Shown one piece after another: positions 1-8,807 of a DNA stretch of 64,000 nucleotides. Under the pieces are notes generated by a model that had not been told where the DNA came from, did not search any database, and worked only from the letters and a program-made list of their open reading frames with translations. The stretch covers positions 30,105-94,104 of the forward strand of contig NZ_JAKSYD010000068.1 of assembly GCF_022829605.1 (NCBI RefSeq), written 5' to 3'. The position numbers and the translations under genes were made by a program. Within the stretch, counting starts at the first letter, position 1. The number at the start of each line of letters is the position of its first letter. This DNA comes from Methylobacterium sp. E-065 (GTDB taxonomy: Bacteria > Pseudomonadota > Alphaproteobacteria > Rhizobiales > Beijerinckiaceae).

Positions 1-72
1 CGGCATGGCGAGCAAGGCCGCACTACCCACCATGAGGTCGCGCCGCGTCGGGGTCGTGGACAGCTTCGGCAC
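1..72 (-). CDS. 5' end of a Tat-exported protein (truncated by window edge)
   Basis: Reading the minus strand from GTG at 72, 24 codons remain open to the window edge. They contain a twin-arginine stretch (TRRDLMVGSAALLAMP), which is the start of a Tat or similar signal peptide. A GGGAG ribosome site sits about 6 bases upstream, and an in-frame TGA just before it fixes this as the first possible start. The mature protein lies outside the window, so its function cannot be told. Transporter binding proteins and periplasmic enzymes commonly begin this way. It is divergent from the FAD oxidoreductase at 274. Confidence 0.5.
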   Translation of the reverse strand, partial: MPKLSTTPTRRDLMVGSAALLAMP

Positions 73-273
73 CGCGCGCTCCCATCACCTCGGAGCGGAG
101 TGTAGACGCAGGAAATACTGTCGGGCTAGCGGAAATCACGGGCATTACTGATCGCATTTGCGACGTCCCGCACACGCAGCGGGCTGCCGGGGTGGCCCGC
201 GATCGAGCCCTGCACTTGCATAGGTCTGTCTGAGGCCGGACCGTGGTCGCGCCGGCGGTCGAAGGAAGCGTCC

Positions 274-1554
274 ATGATCAAGAGCGAGCCGTACTGGTGG
301 CAAGCGGCACCTCTGGCTGCCTCGGATCCCACGCCCGTGCGCGGCACTGCCGACGTGGTCATCGTCGGCGCGGGCTATACAGGGCTGTCCGCGGCGCTGA
401 CGCTGGCCCGGGCCGGCCGCAGCGTTCAGGTCTTCGACCGGCAGAAGCCCGGTGAGGGCGCCTCGTCCCGCAACGGCGGCATCACGAGCGGCAACCTGCG
501 ACCCTCGCTCGCCGCGTTGACGAAGCAGTTCGGCGCCGAGCGGGCGGCTGCCCTCGTGGCCGAGTCCAAGGCGGCGCGCGAGGACCTGTACCAGTTCATC
601 GCCGAGGAGGGCATCGACTGCGACTTCAAGCTCGTCGGCCGCTTCGCCGGTGCGTCCCGTGCCGCAGACTACGAGCGCCTGGCGCGGGAGGCCGATCACC
701 TGCGCAGCGCGTTCGGCATCGAGGCTTACCCGGTCGGGCGCGGCGAGCAGCAAAGCTACATCGGCTCGACGTTCTACCACGGCGGCAACGTCCGCATGGA
801 CATCGGCGGCCTTCATCCGGCGAAGCTGCACGCCGCGATGCTCCGCCTCGCCCGGGACGCGGGCGCCCTCGTGCACGGCGAGACCGCCGTTCTCGGCATC
901 CGGGACGAGGCCGGCGGCTACGAGGTTCTGACCGCGCGGGGGGCGGTCCGCGCCAGCCACGTGATCGTCGGCACCAACGGCTACACGGATCGGTTCGACC
1001 GGTGGCTGCGCAGCCGCCTCGTACCCGTGCGCAGCCGCATCATCGCGACCGTACCGCTCTCGGCCAATCTCATGGGTGAATTGATGCCGAGCCGCATGAT
1101 GTACTCGGAGACGCGCAAGCTCCATTACTACTACCGGCCCTCCCCGGACGGGACGCGCATCCTATTCGGCGGCCGCGATGGAACGATCGCCGGCGACGCG
1201 GAGTGGCCCACTGCGAGCCTGCGCCGCGCCCTTGCAGATATCTTCCCTCAGCTCGCTGGTGTCACGATCGAACACAGCTGGTACGGCAACGTCGCCATGA
1301 ACCGCGACATGGTCCCCCGCATCTTCGCGCGATCTGGCCGGCGCTACGCCGCGGGCTACTGCGGATCGGGCGTGGTTTGGGCGCGATGGGCCGGCCGGAA
1401 GGCGGCGCTTCAGGTGTTGAGCGATCAGGCTGGAGGCTCGGCCCTCGACTTCCGCCCGCCGCGGTGGGTCCCGCTTATTTCTGGCAAGGCGTGGTTCATG
1501 CCGGCCGTGTTCGGCTGGTTGCGCTTCCGGGATTGGTTAGCCACTCGGGAATGA
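274..1554 (+). CDS. FAD-dependent oxidoreductase, DAO family (gamma-glutamylputrescine oxidase-like)
   Basis: A 426-residue flavoenzyme expected to oxidise an amine or imino-acid substrate with FAD in the cytoplasm. The dinucleotide-binding motif VIVGAGYTGLSAA lies near residue 30, followed by a RNGG motif near residue 66 and the C-terminal GYCGSGV motif that contacts FAD in the DAO fold. The length fits the PuuB-like subgroup. The start is supported by GAAGGAAG 6 bases upstream. It stands alone, followed by about 290 bases of repeat-like sequence, so it is probably not cotranscribed with the nitrilase locus. The family is clear; the substrate (gamma-glutamylputrescine, glycine/sarcosine or another amine) cannot be decided from sequence. 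Confidence 0.85.
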   Translation: MIKSEPYWWQAAPLAASDPTPVRGTADVVIVGAGYTGLSAALTLARAGRSVQVFDRQKPGEGASSRNGGITSGNLRPSLAALTKQFGAERAAALVAESKAAREDLYQFIAEEGIDCDFKLVGRFAGASRAADYERLAREADHLRSAFGIEAYPVGRGEQQSYIGSTFYHGGNVRMDIGGLHPAKLHAAMLRLARDAGALVHGETAVLGIRDEAGGYEVLTARGAVRASHVIVGTNGYTDRFDRWLRSRLVPVRSRIIATVPLSANLMGELMPSRMMYSETRKLHYYYRPSPDGTRILFGGRDGTIAGDAEWPTASLRRALADIFPQLAGVTIEHSWYGNVAMNRDMVPRIFARSGRRYAAGYCGSGVVWARWAGRKAALQVLSDQAGGSALDFRPPRWVPLISGKAWFMPAVFGWLRFRDWLATRE

Positions 1555-1619
1555 GAACATCCCAGGGCAAAAGTTGCCTCGTCAGCCTCCCGCGATGTCC
1601 GCCTCTCGGCGACCGGCGC

Positions 1620-1780
1620 AACTGTTCGAACGGCGGGAACGGACGGAAGCCGAACGTCCGCTCCTGCGCGTGATGACGATCCGGCATGGCGTAGTCTGGC
1701 CGAAAGCGGAATGACCGCTTCGGAAAAGGCAGATCGGAGAAGCGGACAACCTCCTATCGACCCGACGCGGTCACAGGACA
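1620..1780. repeat. Dispersed intergenic repeat-like segment
   Basis: Non-coding stretch between the oxidoreductase and the convergent LysR gene. It contains short matching and inverted words around GCGGAC and GTCCGCT, including an AAGCGG...CCGCTT inverted pair near 1706-1724. Similar words recur near 27,690-27,780 and 37,965-38,035. I read this as a decayed dispersed repeat common to this genome. No gene is supported here. Confidence 0.35.
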
Positions 1781-1840
1781 TGATCGGCGCGGCTCACCAA
1801 AAACGCGCATCGAGCAACAGTTGGGAGATACTTTTCGTCG

Positions 1841-2830
1841 TCAAGAAGCAAACGGCGTGGGTATTTCAGACCAGTCCGTTGAAGATGTCGGGGCACCCAA
1901 GGCCGAGACCGGTTGCGAATGCCGAAGATCAACCTGTAGCGAGGAGTCGGAGCGGAACAGGGTTTTCAGGAAGGCCGAAACCGCCCTGATGCGGGGCGAG
2001 AATTGCAGGTCGGTGTGGACGTTGAGCCAGAGATCTCGGGTTGTCGACAAGTCATCGTGCAGTACGGGGACCAAGAGGTCGCGACTGGTAACCGCGAAGC
2101 TTGGGAGGAGGACGATGCCGAGCCCTCCGGCGGCCGCCTGCTTCTGCGCGATCATGCTCGTCGAATGGAACACGGTACGCCGATCCGCAATGATCTCGTC
2201 GAGCCACCGAACGCAATCGACCTGCACGAGGTCCTCGACGTAGGTGACAAAGGCGTGGCGCTCCAGATCCTGGATGGATTGGGGCGTTCCCGCCCGGTCG
2301 AGGTAGCCCGGCGAGGCGTACAGCCCGAGCCGGAAGCGGCCGATCCGCTCGGAGACGAGCCCTTGTCCCGGAGGCTTAAAAAAGCTGAGGAAAAGGTCGG
2401 CCTCCCGGCGGTTCACGTAGACTGTCTGAGACGAGGTCAGCAGCTCGACGGTGAGGTGGGGGTGCGTCTCGTGCAGGCACACGAACCGCTCAGCGAGGTA
2501 GAGGGAGGCGATTCCTTCCATCGTCGCAAGCCGGACGCGGCCCCCGGCCTGCCCCGATCCGGGGGTGACCTCCTCCTCCATAGCGATGATGGCGCTCTCC
2601 ACCCGCTCCGCATGGCGCAGCAAGCGCTGGCCCGCCTCGCTTAGGCGCAGGCCGGAGGGTACACGCTCGAACAGGGAGACGCCCAGGGCAGCTTCCAGAT
2701 GGGCGAGTCGTCGGCTGACGGTCGATTGATCGACCCGCAGCCTCTTGGCCGCACCCGCAAGGCTGCCCCCACGGGCGGCATGGACGAAGACCTTCAGGTC
2801 ATCCCAGTCGAGCTGATCGAGGGCACGCAT
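1841..2830 (-). CDS. LysR-family transcriptional regulator
   Basis: 329 residues. The N-terminal winged helix-turn-helix (about residues 8-66) has the usual LysR pattern: DLKVFVHAARGGSLAGAA followed by the recognition helix STVSRRLAHLEAALG. An effector-binding domain of two Rossmann-like lobes follows. It is divergent from the nitrilase gene with 123 bases between the starts, the classic arrangement for a LysR regulator of the adjacent operon. A 15-bp palindrome with a T-N11-A core lies in that gap. I infer that it controls the nitrilase/ABC operon in response to the substrate or a breakdown product. The C-terminal tail of roughly 25 residues is longer than usual. Confidence 0.85.
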   Translation of the reverse strand: MRALDQLDWDDLKVFVHAARGGSLAGAAKRLRVDQSTVSRRLAHLEAALGVSLFERVPSGLRLSEAGQRLLRHAERVESAIIAMEEEVTPGSGQAGGRVRLATMEGIASLYLAERFVCLHETHPHLTVELLTSSQTVYVNRREADLFLSFFKPPGQGLVSERIGRFRLGLYASPGYLDRAGTPQSIQDLERHAFVTYVEDLVQVDCVRWLDEIIADRRTVFHSTSMIAQKQAAAGGLGIVLLPSFAVTSRDLLVPVLHDDLSTTRDLWLNVHTDLQFSPRIRAVSAFLKTLFRSDSSLQVDLRHSQPVSALGAPTSSTDWSEIPTPFAS

Positions 2831-2926
2831 CGCCTCGCGCGCCGCAAGAGGCGCGCCACGTCGGCGGCTCGGGATCTGTGCAAGGGCGCTTGCGGAATTG
2901 GCCGCTTCAAGCCGCGGACGAGGCGC

Positions 2927-2941
2927 CTAAGCTCGGCTTAG
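2927..2941 (+). promoter_or_regulatory. Palindromic LysR-type operator candidate before nitrilase gene
   Basis: CTAAGC-TCG-GCTTAG is a perfect 6-bp inverted repeat with a 3-base spacer. Its inner T and A are separated by exactly 11 bases, matching the T-N11-A LysR box. It lies in the divergent gap, immediately before the AAAGGG ribosome site of the nitrilase gene. Binding there could occlude transcription or translation start. The shape is seen; the assignment to the neighbouring regulator is inference. Confidence 0.45.
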
Positions 2942-2953
2942 AAAGGGTAACCT

Positions 2954-3979
2954 ATGCATCCCCGTTTCAAGGCAGCAGCCATCCATGCCGCACCGGTCTT
3001 CCTCGACGCCACGGCGACTACGGACAAGGCGGTCTCGCTCATCCACGAAGCGGCCAGGGCCGGCGCGGCCCTCGTCGCCTTCCCGGAAACCTTCATCCCG
3101 GCCTTTCCAGTCTGGGCCGCCCTGGCTGCGCCGATCGACAATCACGACCTGTTCACCCGCATGGCCGACCAGTCGGTCCTCGTCGACGGGCCGGAAGTCG
3201 CCCGCATCCGCGAGACCGCGAAGGCGGCGGGGGTCATCGTCTCCATCGGTTTCAGCGAGCGTTCGCCCGTGAGTGTCGGCTGCCTGTGGAACAGCAACCT
3301 GCTGATCGGCGAGGGCGGCGACATCCTCAACCACCACCGCAAGCTCGTACCGACCTTCTACGAGAAGCTTGTCTGGGCGGCAGGCGATGGAGCCGGGCTG
3401 CGGGTGGTCGAGACCGCGATCGGACGCATCGGCCAACTCATCTGCGGCGAGAACACCAATCCGCTGGCCCGCTTCAGCCTGATGGCGCAGGGCGAGCAGT
3501 TCCACATCTCGTCCTGGCCGCCGGTTTGGCCGACGCGGCGCCCAGCGGGCGGAGGCAATTACGACAACCTCGCCGCGAACCGACTCCGGGCGGGCGCCCA
3601 TTGCTTCGAGGCCAAGGTCTTCGGCCTTGTCACCGCGAGTGTGCTCGACCGGGCGGCGTTCGACACCATCGCCGCCTGCGATCCCCGGGCCGCCGAGGTG
3701 CTGGAAGCAACCCCGCGCGCGGCCTCGTTCTTCCTCGATCCCACCGGTGCCCAGATCGGCGAAGCCCTTCGGGACGAGGGGATCCTCTACGCGGAGATCG
3801 ACCTCGCAGCCTGCATCGAGCCGAAGCAGTTCCACGACGTGGTCGGCTACTACAACCGCTTCGACGTGTTCGACCTCACGGTGAACCGCCGCCGCCTCGC
3901 CCCCGCGGCCTTTCGCGATCCCGGCTCGGCCCCGCCGCCCACGACCGTGTCCGCGCCCGTTCCCGGCGACGGCGCGTGA
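2954..3979 (+). CDS. Nitrilase (carbon-nitrogen hydrolase, aliphatic nitrilase type)
   Basis: 341-residue cytoplasmic hydrolase expected to convert a nitrile to a carboxylate and ammonia. The catalytic triad is intact: Glu45 in AFPETF, Lys130 in NHHRKLVPT and Cys164 in LICGENTNP. The run CGENTNPLARFSLMAQGEQ after the cysteine is the signature of true nitrilases rather than amidases or beta-ureidopropionases. The start has AAAGGG 6 bases upstream. It is the first gene of a five-gene unit with a high-affinity ABC importer and is divergent from a LysR regulator. This context suggests uptake and hydrolysis of an external nitrile as a nitrogen source. The precise substrate is unknown. Confidence 0.9.
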   Translation: MHPRFKAAAIHAAPVFLDATATTDKAVSLIHEAARAGAALVAFPETFIPAFPVWAALAAPIDNHDLFTRMADQSVLVDGPEVARIRETAKAAGVIVSIGFSERSPVSVGCLWNSNLLIGEGGDILNHHRKLVPTFYEKLVWAAGDGAGLRVVETAIGRIGQLICGENTNPLARFSLMAQGEQFHISSWPPVWPTRRPAGGGNYDNLAANRLRAGAHCFEAKVFGLVTASVLDRAAFDTIAACDPRAAEVLEATPRAASFFLDPTGAQIGEALRDEGILYAEIDLAACIEPKQFHDVVGYYNRFDVFDLTVNRRRLAPAAFRDPGSAPPPTTVSAPVPGDGA

Positions 3980-4026
3980 CTTGCTGAGCTTTACCTCGAC
4001 CCCTGCCTAAGCGGAGATGTGCCCTG

Positions 4027-5331
4027 ATGTTCGACCGTCGTAAGCTGCTCCTCGGGGGCGCCGCCGGGCTGATGCTGCCGGGTTTGGCCCGGGCGCAGGC
4101 GCCCGCCGCGATCGGCACCTTCCCGGAGGGCGTCAGCGCCGACTCCGTCTTCGTCGGCCTCAACATGCCCCTGACAGGCGTCTTCTCAGGTGATGGCAAC
4201 GACCTCAAGCTCGGCTATGAACTCGCCATCGCGCAGATCAACGGGGGTGGCGAGATCCCGGCTGCCTGGGGCCTGAAGGGCAAGGGCGTCCTTGGACGCC
4301 AGATTCGCTACAAGGTCGCCGACACGGAGGGGAAGCCCAACGTCGCGGTGCAGGCGGCGACCCAGTTCATTCAGCGTGACAAGGCGATTCAGTTCTCGGG
4401 CTCCGTGAGCAGTTCCGAGGCCATCGCCCTGGAGGAACTCGCGAGCCGCGACAAGGTCCTCTACATGGTCGGCATTGCCGGTTCGAACGACGTCACCGGC
4501 AAGAACTGCCAGCGCTACGGCTTCCGCTCGCAGCAGAACGCCTTCATGGCCGCCAAGGCGCTGGCCCCGGTGGTGGCAAAGGCACTCGGTCCCAAGCGCA
4601 AGATGGCCTTCCTGGTGCCGGACTACACCTACGGCCAGACGGTCTACGAATCTTTTGCCAAGTTCGCCAAAGAGGCGGGCTGGACACAGGTTCTGAAGGA
4701 GACCGTGCCGCTGGGCACCGCGGATTACAGCTCGGCGCTCCTCAACATCGCTAATAGCGGTGCCGACGTCTTCGTGAACATCTGCTTCGGCGCCGATGCG
4801 GTCGCCTCAACCAAGCAGGCCGAGCAGTTCGGCGTCCTGTCGAGCATGAAGCTCGTCGTGCCGAACCTGTCCTCCTTCCAGGACAAGGAACTGGGCGCCG
4901 AACTGATGCAAGGCGTCTATGGCTCCTGCGATTTTTGGTGGACGCTGGAGGATCGCTACCCCCTCGCCAAGACCTTCGTGGCGAGCTTCCTCGACAAGAA
5001 CAAATATCATCCGCGCTGGGGCGCCCACATTGCCTACATGCAGACCTATCTCTGGGCGCTTACGGTCGAGCGGGTCGGCGGGTTCAACCCGGTTGACATG
5101 ATCAAAGCGATGGAGGCCTCGAAGAGCCAGCCCTATGACTCGACCATCGGCCGCGTCTATTACCGTGCCGAGGACCACCAGATGGTCCGACCGATCCCGA
5201 TCCTGAAAGGCAAGGCGCCCGCCGCGATGAAGGGGCCGGAGGATTTCTACGAGATCGTGGACATGGTCGAGGGGGAGAGCGTGATGAACCCGACCGACCT
5301 GTTCGGTTGCAAGCTCGGCCCCTACACCTGA
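4027..5331 (+). CDS. ABC transporter substrate-binding protein, branched-chain amino acid/amide type
   Basis: 434 residues with an N-terminal export signal (FDRRKLLLGGAAGLMLPG...ARAQA) containing a twin-arginine pair, so it is periplasmic. The remainder is a type I periplasmic-binding fold of the LivJ/UrtA/AmiC kind: the opening VGLNMPLTGVFSGDG is the typical ligand-loop start, and an ABC-type C-terminal lobe follows. It lies 47 bases after the nitrilase and directly before two permease and two ATPase modules. It therefore probably captures the compound that the nitrilase hydrolyses, or a related amide. Only a binding assay could fix the ligand. Confidence 0.88.
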   Translation: MFDRRKLLLGGAAGLMLPGLARAQAPAAIGTFPEGVSADSVFVGLNMPLTGVFSGDGNDLKLGYELAIAQINGGGEIPAAWGLKGKGVLGRQIRYKVADTEGKPNVAVQAATQFIQRDKAIQFSGSVSSSEAIALEELASRDKVLYMVGIAGSNDVTGKNCQRYGFRSQQNAFMAAKALAPVVAKALGPKRKMAFLVPDYTYGQTVYESFAKFAKEAGWTQVLKETVPLGTADYSSALLNIANSGADVFVNICFGADAVASTKQAEQFGVLSSMKLVVPNLSSFQDKELGAELMQGVYGSCDFWWTLEDRYPLAKTFVASFLDKNKYHPRWGAHIAYMQTYLWALTVERVGGFNPVDMIKAMEASKSQPYDSTIGRVYYRAEDHQMVRPIPILKGKAPAAMKGPEDFYEIVDMVEGESVMNPTDLFGCKLGPYT

Positions 5332-5341
5332 GGGACCGGCC

Positions 5342-6217
5342 ATGCCCAGCACGGCGGTTCTCCTCTCTCAGGCCTTCAACGGCCTTGCCCTCGGGAGCCT
5401 TCTGGCGCTCGTGTCCAGCGGGCTCACCATCATCCTGGGCACCCTGGGGGTGCTCAACTTCGCCCACGGCGCGCTGTTCGCCGTGGGGGCCTACACCGCC
5501 TTCGTGATGATGTCAGCGACGCATTCCTTCCTGCTCGCCCTGCTCGGCGGCTGCGCCATCATGCTGGTTGTCGGCTTCGCCATGGAGCGCCTGGTGATCC
5601 GCCATTTCTACGCGAGGCCAGACGAGGACCAGATCCTCGTCACCTACGGCATTGGCATCGTCCTCGTGGAGGCATTGCGCGCGTGGTTCGGGGGGAACAG
5701 CCAGCGGGTGCCGGTGCCCTCGTGGGGCGTGGGGGCGACCAAGCTCGGCTTCCTCGTCTACCCGACCTACCGACTCCAACTGATCGGCATCGTCGCGGCG
5801 CTCCTCCTCGGCCTCTACCTCGTCCTCTACCGGACGGCGATCGGCCTCGTGGTGCGGGCGGGCATCGAGAATGCCGGCATGGTCGGCATCCTCGGCATCG
5901 ACGTGCGCCGCACCTTCCTCCTCGTCTTCGGCATCGGCGTCGTCGCGGTAGGGCTCGCCGGGATGCTCTACGCCCCCGTCGTCTCGGTGACGCCTGACAT
6001 GGGCGCCAGCTTCATGGTGCAATCCTTCGTGGTCATCGTGCTGGGCGGGCTCGGCTCGTTCCCCGGTGCGGTGGTGGGAGGGCTGATCGCAGGCGAGGTC
6101 ATCAGCCTGACGAGCGCCTTCAGCTCCGCCTATTCGGAGGTGATGCTCTACGGCCTGATGGCTCTGGTGCTGGTGGCGCGCCCGCAAGGGCTGTTCGGCA
6201 CGGAGGGCCGCGTCTGA
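5342..6217 (+). CDS. Branched-chain-type ABC permease, LivH family
   Basis: 291-residue inner-membrane permease with about eight hydrophobic segments and the LivH hallmark near the N-terminus (GTLGVLNFAHGALFAVGAY). It begins 10 bases after the binding-protein stop. Its own stop overlaps the next start in a TGATG junction at 6215-6219, so the two membrane subunits are translationally coupled. It should pair with the LivM half of the next protein to form the channel. The symbol is withheld because the transported molecule need not be a branched-chain amino acid. Confidence 0.9.
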   Translation: MPSTAVLLSQAFNGLALGSLLALVSSGLTIILGTLGVLNFAHGALFAVGAYTAFVMMSATHSFLLALLGGCAIMLVVGFAMERLVIRHFYARPDEDQILVTYGIGIVLVEALRAWFGGNSQRVPVPSWGVGATKLGFLVYPTYRLQLIGIVAALLLGLYLVLYRTAIGLVVRAGIENAGMVGILGIDVRRTFLLVFGIGVVAVGLAGMLYAPVVSVTPDMGASFMVQSFVVIVLGGLGSFPGAVVGGLIAGEVISLTSAFSSAYSEVMLYGLMALVLVARPQGLFGTEGRV

Positions 6218-8106
6218 TGCCCCCTGCTCTCCGCCGCATCCTCCCCGAACTGGCGCTCGCCGCCTTCCTATTGGTCGCCCCTCTCCTGCTGCCGCCGCTG
6301 GGCTTCTCGCACGACCTGCTGTCGCGGGCGCTCAATTGGGCGCTGTTCGGCCTCGGGCTCGACATCCTGTTCGGTCTCACGGGCCTCCTCTCCTTCGGCC
6401 AGGCCGCCTTCTACGGGACGGGCGGGTTCGTCACCGCCACCCTCCTCGTCTCCGGGACGGTGGGAAGCGTCTGGCTCGCCCTCCTGGCCGGGACGCTGGC
6501 GGCGGGGCTGTTCGGCCTACTCGTCGGGTGGCTCGCCGTCCGGCGCATCGGCATCTACTTCGCCATGATCACCCTGGCCTTCGGCCAGATGGCGTATTTT
6601 ATCGAAAACTCCCCGCTCTCGGGCTGGACCGGCGGCGAGAACGGCATCGCCGGCGTGCCCCTTCCGACAATCGGCTTCGGGGCGGACGCGGTGCGGATCA
6701 CCGCCGGGCTGCCGATGTACACGCTCCTTGCGGCCACCTTCCTTGTCGGCTTCGTCCTGGCCCGCCGCATCGCGAAATCTCCTGTGGGGCTGATTCTGCG
6801 GGCGGTGAAGGAGAACACCGCCCGCGTGGCGATGCTCGGCCACGACGTCCCGGCCTACAAGCTCGCCGCCTTCACCATCGCCGCGCTCTATGCGGGGCTC
6901 GCCGGGGCGATGCTCGGGCCGTTCCAGAGCTATATGCCGCCGGACGCTTTCGCCCTGGAGACCTCGGGGCAACTCGTGGTGCAGACCATCGTCGGCGGCG
7001 TCGGCACCTTGGTCGGGCCACTGGTCGGCGCGGCCCTCTGGCTGTGGCTGCGCGACAACCTCCAGCTCATCCCTGGCCTCGGTCCGCTGTGGAAGCTCGT
7101 CCTTGGGCTCGCCTTCATCGGCCTCGTGATCGGCCTCCGTCGGGGCATCTGCGGGGAGATCCTGCATCTCTGGAACCGCCGCCGGGAGGCCCATCGCCTC
7201 CGCGCGGAGCTGGCCCGAACGGAGGCCATCGAGGTGAGCGGCGGGGCACCGGCCCGCGCCATCCCGGCTGAGATCGCCCTGCCGATGCCGCGCCCGGCGG
7301 TGGACGGACGCAGCGCGCGCGGGGAGATCGCCCTTGAGGCGCGCGGGCTCGCCCGGCACTACGGTGGCCTGAAGGCGGTCGATGGCGTGAGCTTCACCGT
7401 GCGCCGGGGTTCGATCCATGCGGTGATCGGGCCGAATGGGGCGGGCAAGAGCACCCTGTTCAAGATGCTCTCCGACGAGGTGAGCCCGAGCGCGGGCGAG
7501 GTGCTGCTGTTCGGCGAGCGTCTGACCGGGGGCGGCGTAAGCCGGGCGGCCCAGCGGGGTATCGCCAAGAGTAACCAGCTCAACCAGCTCTTCCTGAACC
7601 TCACGGTGCAGGACAACCTGCGGGTAGCGGCGCTGGCGCGGGCGCGGGGCGGCTTCCGTCTGGATCTTCTCGCCCCCGCCGACGGACGCCCCGAGATGGA
7701 GGCGCAGGTCGCGACCCTGATGGACCTTCTCGATCTCAGCGAGCGAGCCGGCACCCCGGCGAGCGTCCTGGCCTATGGTGAGAAGCGACGGCTGGAGATC
7801 GGCATGGCGCTCGCCACCAGCCCGAACGTGCTGCTCCTCGACGAACCCTTGGCCGGCATGAGCCTGTCGGAGCGGGCGGCGACCTGCGCCCTGATCCGAC
7901 GCATCGCGAAGGCTTGCACGGTCGTCGTGGTGGAGCACGACCTCGACGCTATCTTCGACCTCGCCGAGCGGATCACCGTGCTGTGCGAGGGCCGCCTCCT
8001 TGCCGACGGCCCAACCGATTCCGTGCGCCGGGACGCAGCCGTCCAGCGCGCCTATCTCGGTGCCGGGCCAGCGGAAGCTGGTGCCACGCTGGGGAGCGCC
8101 GCATGA
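6217..8106 (+). CDS. Fused LivM-type permease and LivG-type ATPase
   Basis: 629 residues combining two subunits that are often separate. Residues about 1-310 form a multi-span LivM permease, with FGLTGLLSFGQAAFYGTGG near residue 50. After a linker rich in Arg/Ala/Pro, a LivG ATPase follows: Walker A GPNGAGKST near 405, the LivG-type signature AYGEKRRLEI near 518 and Walker B VLLLDEP near 537, then the H-loop VVVEHD. It overlaps LivH upstream (TGATG) and LivF downstream (ATGA). The fusion fixes a 1:1 ratio of this permease and ATPase. Such LivMG fusions are known in proteobacteria, so this is unusual but not unique. Confidence 0.92.
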   Translation: MPPALRRILPELALAAFLLVAPLLLPPLGFSHDLLSRALNWALFGLGLDILFGLTGLLSFGQAAFYGTGGFVTATLLVSGTVGSVWLALLAGTLAAGLFGLLVGWLAVRRIGIYFAMITLAFGQMAYFIENSPLSGWTGGENGIAGVPLPTIGFGADAVRITAGLPMYTLLAATFLVGFVLARRIAKSPVGLILRAVKENTARVAMLGHDVPAYKLAAFTIAALYAGLAGAMLGPFQSYMPPDAFALETSGQLVVQTIVGGVGTLVGPLVGAALWLWLRDNLQLIPGLGPLWKLVLGLAFIGLVIGLRRGICGEILHLWNRRREAHRLRAELARTEAIEVSGGAPARAIPAEIALPMPRPAVDGRSARGEIALEARGLARHYGGLKAVDGVSFTVRRGSIHAVIGPNGAGKSTLFKMLSDEVSPSAGEVLLFGERLTGGGVSRAAQRGIAKSNQLNQLFLNLTVQDNLRVAALARARGGFRLDLLAPADGRPEMEAQVATLMDLLDLSERAGTPASVLAYGEKRRLEIGMALATSPNVLLLDEPLAGMSLSERAATCALIRRIAKACTVVVVEHDLDAIFDLAERITVLCEGRLLADGPTDSVRRDAAVQRAYLGAGPAEAGATLGSAA

Positions 8107-8807
8107 GCCTGCTCGAAGTCGAGGGCATCGACACCCTCTACGGCGATTCCCACGTCCTGTTCGGTGTCTCCCTGCGAGTGGAACAGAACGAGGTCGTGGC
8201 CCTGCTCGGCCGCAACGGTGCGGGCAAGACCACGACGCTGCGCACCCTCATGGGCGTGCTCAGCCCTAGGACGGGCACGATCCGCCTCGACGGTCAGCCG
8301 ATCCACGGGCTCCCGCCCTCGAAGATCGCCCGCGTCGGCATGCAGCTCGTGCCGGAGGAGCGCGCCGTGTTCGGCGGCCTGACCGTGGAGGAGAACCTCC
8401 GGGTCGCGTGCCTAAGCGCCCCTAAGGCGTGGCCCCTCAGCCGGATCTGGGAGATCTTCCCCCGGCTCAAGGAGCGACGCACCTCGCGGGGGCGCACCCT
8501 CTCGGGGGGCGAGCAGCAGATGCTCTCGATCGCCCGCGCCCTGGTCCGCGACCCGCGCATCCTCCTCCTCGACGAACCCTTTGAGGGGCTGGCGCCACTG
8601 ATCGTTCAGGATCTAGTCGTGTTGACGAAGCGTCTGGCCGCGGAAGGGCGCACGATCGTCGTGGTCGAGCAGAACGTCGCAGCGGTACTGAGCTTCGCCG
8701 ATCGGGTCTACGGCTTCAACAACGGCCACGTCGTCTACGAGGGGCAGGCTTCAGCTCTCCGAACGGATCCCGCTCCAATGAGGGACTTCATGGGCTTGGC
8801 GCTGTGA
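8103..8807 (+). CDS. ABC ATPase, LivF family
   Basis: 234-residue ATPase that partners the LivG half of the preceding fusion. Walker A LGRNGAGKTT lies near residue 35, the signature LSGGEQQML near 133, and Walker [14 protein letters not shown] follows. I chose the ATG at 8103 because it overlaps the upstream stop (ATGA) and gives the standard LivF length. A longer open frame from 7914 runs inside the fusion gene and has no family support. It is the last gene of the nitrilase/ABC unit; about 600 bases without a supported gene follow. Confidence 0.92.
   Translation: MSLLEVEGIDTLYGDSHVLFGVSLRVEQNEVVALLGRNGAGKTTTLRTLMGVLSPRTGTIRLDGQPIHGLPPSKIARVGMQLVPEERAVFGGLTVEENLRVACLSAPKAWPLSRIWEIFPRLKERRTSRGRTLSGGEQQMLSIARALVRDPRILLLDEPFEGLAPLIVQDLVVLTKRLAAEGRTIVVVEQNVAAVLSFADRVYGFNNGHVVYEGQASALRTDPAPMRDFMGLAL

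Noticed and set aside
145..1125. Long minus-strand frame (326 residues) opposite the FAD oxidoreductase
   Set aside because: It is a mirror of a well-supported gene in GC-rich DNA, is His/Arg/Ala-rich, and has no ribosome site or family resemblance.
2927..3835. 302-residue minus-strand frame opposite the nitrilase
   Set aside because: Codon-shadow of the nitrilase, whose triad and signature are unambiguous.
6517..7938. 473-residue minus-strand frame opposite the LivMG fusion
   Set aside because: Composition is extreme and no domain is present; the plus-strand gene has complete permease and ATPase motifs.
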